Assembly: GCA_964020975.1 (NCBI GenBank)
Contig: OZ026628.1
Span: 54,288,971-54,352,970 of the forward strand
Source of the DNA: Hermodice carunculata
Lineage: Eukaryota; Annelida; Polychaeta; Eunicida; Amphinomidae
Direction of reading: 5' to 3'
Length of the DNA: 64,000 bases
The position numbers and the translations under genes are program-made. A model generated the notes under the pieces. The model did no database searches. It was not told where the DNA came from and saw only the letters and a list, made by a program, of their open reading frames with translations. Below are positions 61,172 to 64,000 of the stretch, piece after piece; the first letter of the stretch is position 1; every line of letters begins with the position of its first letter.

Positions 61172-62030
61172 AAGGGCCAAAATTTTGGCGAGAATCCGAG
61201 AATCCACTCTCGTAAATATTCTCCTGAACTTGTCTTAGTTTAAACAGGGACGTGTTATAGATGGACTACCAACGGGAGCACTAATCCCTTTAGTGGTCAA
61301 CTGGGCGCGACGACCACAAAGCGTGTTCACTAGCGCCGCTCAAGTTAATCCCCCCTGCTCAGTCCGTTTGTTGTTCCATCTATGTTTCCGCGTTCGGTTT
61401 ACATACACCAGGCTTACATCGGGTGTGCTATTGTACCAAATTCAAAAACGGAGAGTTTTATTCGTGCGCAACCAGTCTCATCGTTTGAATCAGAACCGTG
61501 CGAGTCCATCGATGTGTTTTTCGTTGAAATCGGCCGATAAAAGGGCTAGTTTTTGCATTTTTTCTGTCCAAAATGATGCGAAGTTAGACAACTTGCGTGC
61601 GTAATAACTCCTTACGCCGTAATCAGCAATAACAAATGCAGTTTTAGATGGATACTGTATGCCGATAGGATCATGAAGGTGGTTTCATTTCTTGTAGCTG
61701 AGTCCGGCGTAATGCTAAATTTTGACTTTAAAATGTGGAACACGGTGAAAAATTTTGCACATTTCAGTCGGTGACGCGATTATTCTCGCCTTTCATCGCG
61801 TGACCTGGCCCACGAGATTGCCAGAGGCCAGCGCGGACCGTTGTGTTGTGTTTGTTCAGCACTGAAGGTGCTCGCTCAAAAACCCGATCACTTGAGCAGC
61901 GGCAACATAGATGGTACAAAGGGGGCCCCGCCGTTGGTAGTCCATCTATAACACGTCCCTGGTTTAAAAAGGAGACTAATTGACAAAAATCCAAAAAGAT
62001 TCTTGCAAAATTTTGCGAAATTCGGGCCCT
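61172..62030. mobile_element. Small MITE M, middle layer (about 135 bp without its guest)
   Basis: AAGGGCCAAAATTTTGGCGA at the left and AAATTTTGCGAAATTC then GGGCCCT at the right are inverted. GTTTGCT stands on both sides (61165-61171, 62031-62037). It is split by the element at 61245-61961. Confidence 0.75.
61245..61961. mobile_element. 717-bp TIR element, hAT-like, innermost layer
   Basis: A 31-bp perfect terminal inverted repeat begins CAGGGACGTGTTATAGATGG (61245-61275, partner 61931-61961). GTTTAAA stands on both sides (61238-61244, 61962-61968). CAGGG ends suggest hAT, although hAT usually makes 8-bp duplications. The interior is more GC-rich than the host DNA and has no recognisable transposase, so it is probably non-autonomous. 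Perfect ends mean it is young. Confidence 0.85.
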
Positions 62031-63208
62031 GTTTGCTGGTTCTTATTGTTGGTCTTTCAAGACCAGTTTCATGGTATTTGGTATGTTTTCAAACAATGTC
62101 TATGTGACTTTGAAATGATGCATGTGTTTATTTTAGGACAGCTGCTGTAGATGATCAAATCATGATGGAACATATGCTTAGCAACAAGTGCTCCTAGTCC
62201 TAGCATTTACACATTATTTTACTGAATTTTCATTTATCCTGCATGAAATTTCACTTGTCCCATGCAATAAGACATAGAATATTCTCTCGTATTTTTTTGT
62301 TTGTTTTTGTTTTTTTTTTTATTTAAAAAAAAAAAAATTGGAACACTAACTGTAATATTATTCCTTGCCTATCATGGCAATTGTTAATTTTCTTTTTAAA
62401 TCTTCAGGGCCCCCACCCCCACTATGTACTTTTTTTTTCTTTGTTCTTTTGGCGCAAGAGACTGAATGGCCAAAGCCCCATCCACGCTGTTAATAAAGAC
62501 ATGTTGCCCTTTGATCCAAGATGAGGAAGCAACTCCTGTCTGTTGAGCACTCTTCTTCACTGAAATATATATATATGTAACACACTTTTTCATTTGTTAT
62601 TTTTTTTAAGAAATGCTGACAAAATGTGCTGTCAATAGCCTCTTGTAAACTGGCCTATAAAATCCTTGAAAGTTATTGTATCAATACAAAACTTGTTTCT
62701 AAAAAATCCAGGTATCAGTATGATAAGTAAAATGTATGGTTTTGTTGGTGACATTTGAAACATACGTGTAGTTCATCTATGTGAGGTCAAAGTCACATAA
62801 CCATTGTGCAGGGCTCAATCCTTTCAACTACCGTAAGACACGGGCCATTGGGCTTCCTGTGACATGTTTTTGATATCATTTAGACGCTCACTGTGGTATA
62901 TCCTCTTGAGTATGGCTACCAGACGAAATATTTCATTTGCACTTGATATTAATTCTGTTTGCCACAATAGACTGTGGCAGGTTCATACATCAGGCTGGCA
63001 GCTTGTACAACACCACAATAGACCAGGGCACCCAGGCCATGGCGAAAGCTGTTACAAGACAGTGGACAACAGGAATGAGAATTTTATTGGCATTTAGATG
63101 GCAAGGATTTTGCATTTCAAGTTGACAGCCATTTGCTACAGAAAGAAAGCACTGGCATGTTTCTAATATGACAAGAATGGCTGTCCACACTGGGATATAG
63201 ATGTGTAT

Positions 63209-63479
<271 letters not shown>

Positions 63480-63548
<69 letters not shown>

Positions 63549-63566
63549 TATATATACATATATATA
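63480..63566. repeat. (TA)n microsatellite, right part
   Basis: TA units to about 63541, then TA with A and C interruptions. Confidence 0.95.
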
Positions 63567-63620
63567 GTACCAACAGTGACTTACTATTAATCATTGCACA
63601 GCATTATGCAGCAGATCTAA

Positions 63621-63641
63621 CCCCCCCCCCCCCCCCCCCCC
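63621..63641. repeat. Poly-C tract
   Basis: 21 consecutive C on the + strand. Confidence 0.95.
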
Positions 63642-63658
63642 GAACTGGCCAAAACCGG

Positions 63659-64000
63659 CTGGTGGTCAAATGTGGTCCGCTCAACATTTTCAATAGTAAT
63701 GAAAAACAATTTGACTAAGAAATTTTTAACGAGACCTATTAAGATCACATCTCCCATGCCAACAACTCTCCTTGCAAAGCACCCAGCCCATACCAAGGAA
63801 AGCTGTTGACTCTGTTTTAATTAAAGGGGAAGGGTTAAAGCAGCCCAAGTGGGCTGTTGGTCAGGTGTCTGCTTCAAAGTTTTAACAAATTTCAACCGTA
63901 ATAAAAAACAATTTGATGGGGAATTGTAGATGAGACAAATGAAGATCACATGGTCAAGGTCAACAGCTTTCCATGGTATGGGGTGGGCAGTAAGTGGCCA
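63659..64000. repeat. Two diverged units of about 190 bp, cut by the window end
   Basis: GTGGTCAAATGTGG with AATGAAAAACAATTTGAC and AAGATCACAT recurs as TTGGTCAGGTGTCTG with AATAAAAAACAATTTGAT and AAGATCACAT. In addition CCATACCAAGGAAAGCTGTT (about 63788) is inverted at 63959-63989 (CAACAGCTTTCCATGGTATG). Confidence 0.6.

Larger units (their letters stand above)
61020..62075. mobile_element. MITE, family E, outermost of three nested elements
   Basis: TCTCTTGAAAGACC at the left and GGTCTTTCAAGACCAGTTTC at the right, with GAAAGACCACCTG inside, mark a family E copy. It is cut at 61171/62031 by another element. The terminal CAGTG has decayed. Confidence 0.6.

Noticed and set aside
62864-63125. 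Sortilin exon 3 after the TCATTTAG acceptor near 62880
   Set aside because: The following peptide (TLTVVYPLEYGYQ) soon meets a stop and does not match the expected VILVLTT-like strand.

Overview
The window looks like AT-rich nuclear DNA from an animal, most likely a marine invertebrate. Introns are long, open frames are short, microsatellites are abundant, and several layers of transposon fossils are nested in one another. Dense hairpin-ended repeats with GTCCGTCC runs, AGGTCA-rich modules and frequent TAGGCCTA-like words recall hemichordate, echinoderm, amphioxus or mollusc genomes. That placement is an impression and was not tested. Nothing bacterial was seen, and no retroviral or other virus-derived copy was recognised.

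The only host gene I can support runs left to right. Its first coding exon (13503-13778) and second coding exon (33728-33790) are joined by a phase-0 intron of about 20 kb. The peptide has a signal sequence, a basic furin-type processing stretch, one cysteine and an N-glycosylation sequon, followed by a strand resembling the start of the VPS10 domain of sortilin. The 63-nt second exon and the flanking phases also fit what I remember of vertebrate SORT1. I found no third exon, so 33791-64000 is probably intron 2, cut by the window end.

Region by region: 1-13.4 kb is 5' flank, or an untranslated part of the gene, with microsatellites, a LINE 3' end, a tRNA-derived SINE remnant and two degenerate tandem arrays. 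Intron 1 holds a perfect 97-bp inverted repeat just after exon 1 and a LINE inserted in an older repeat. It also holds a 5.8-kb nest of hairpin-capped repeats (21.9-27.7 kb) and a 3.6-kb repeat of a related design (29.7-33.2 kb). Intron 2 holds further LINE pieces, many 160-210-bp TIR elements flanked by TA, a kilobase-scale inverted repeat (42.6-44.5 kb), arrays of paired AGGTCA sites (53.4-54.3 kb), and a three-layer nest at 61.0-62.1 kb. The repeats do not form a pathway with the gene; they are insertions in its introns. Possible effects, such as RNA hairpins, decoy splice sites and nuclear-receptor-like sites, are listed as findings and marked as inference.
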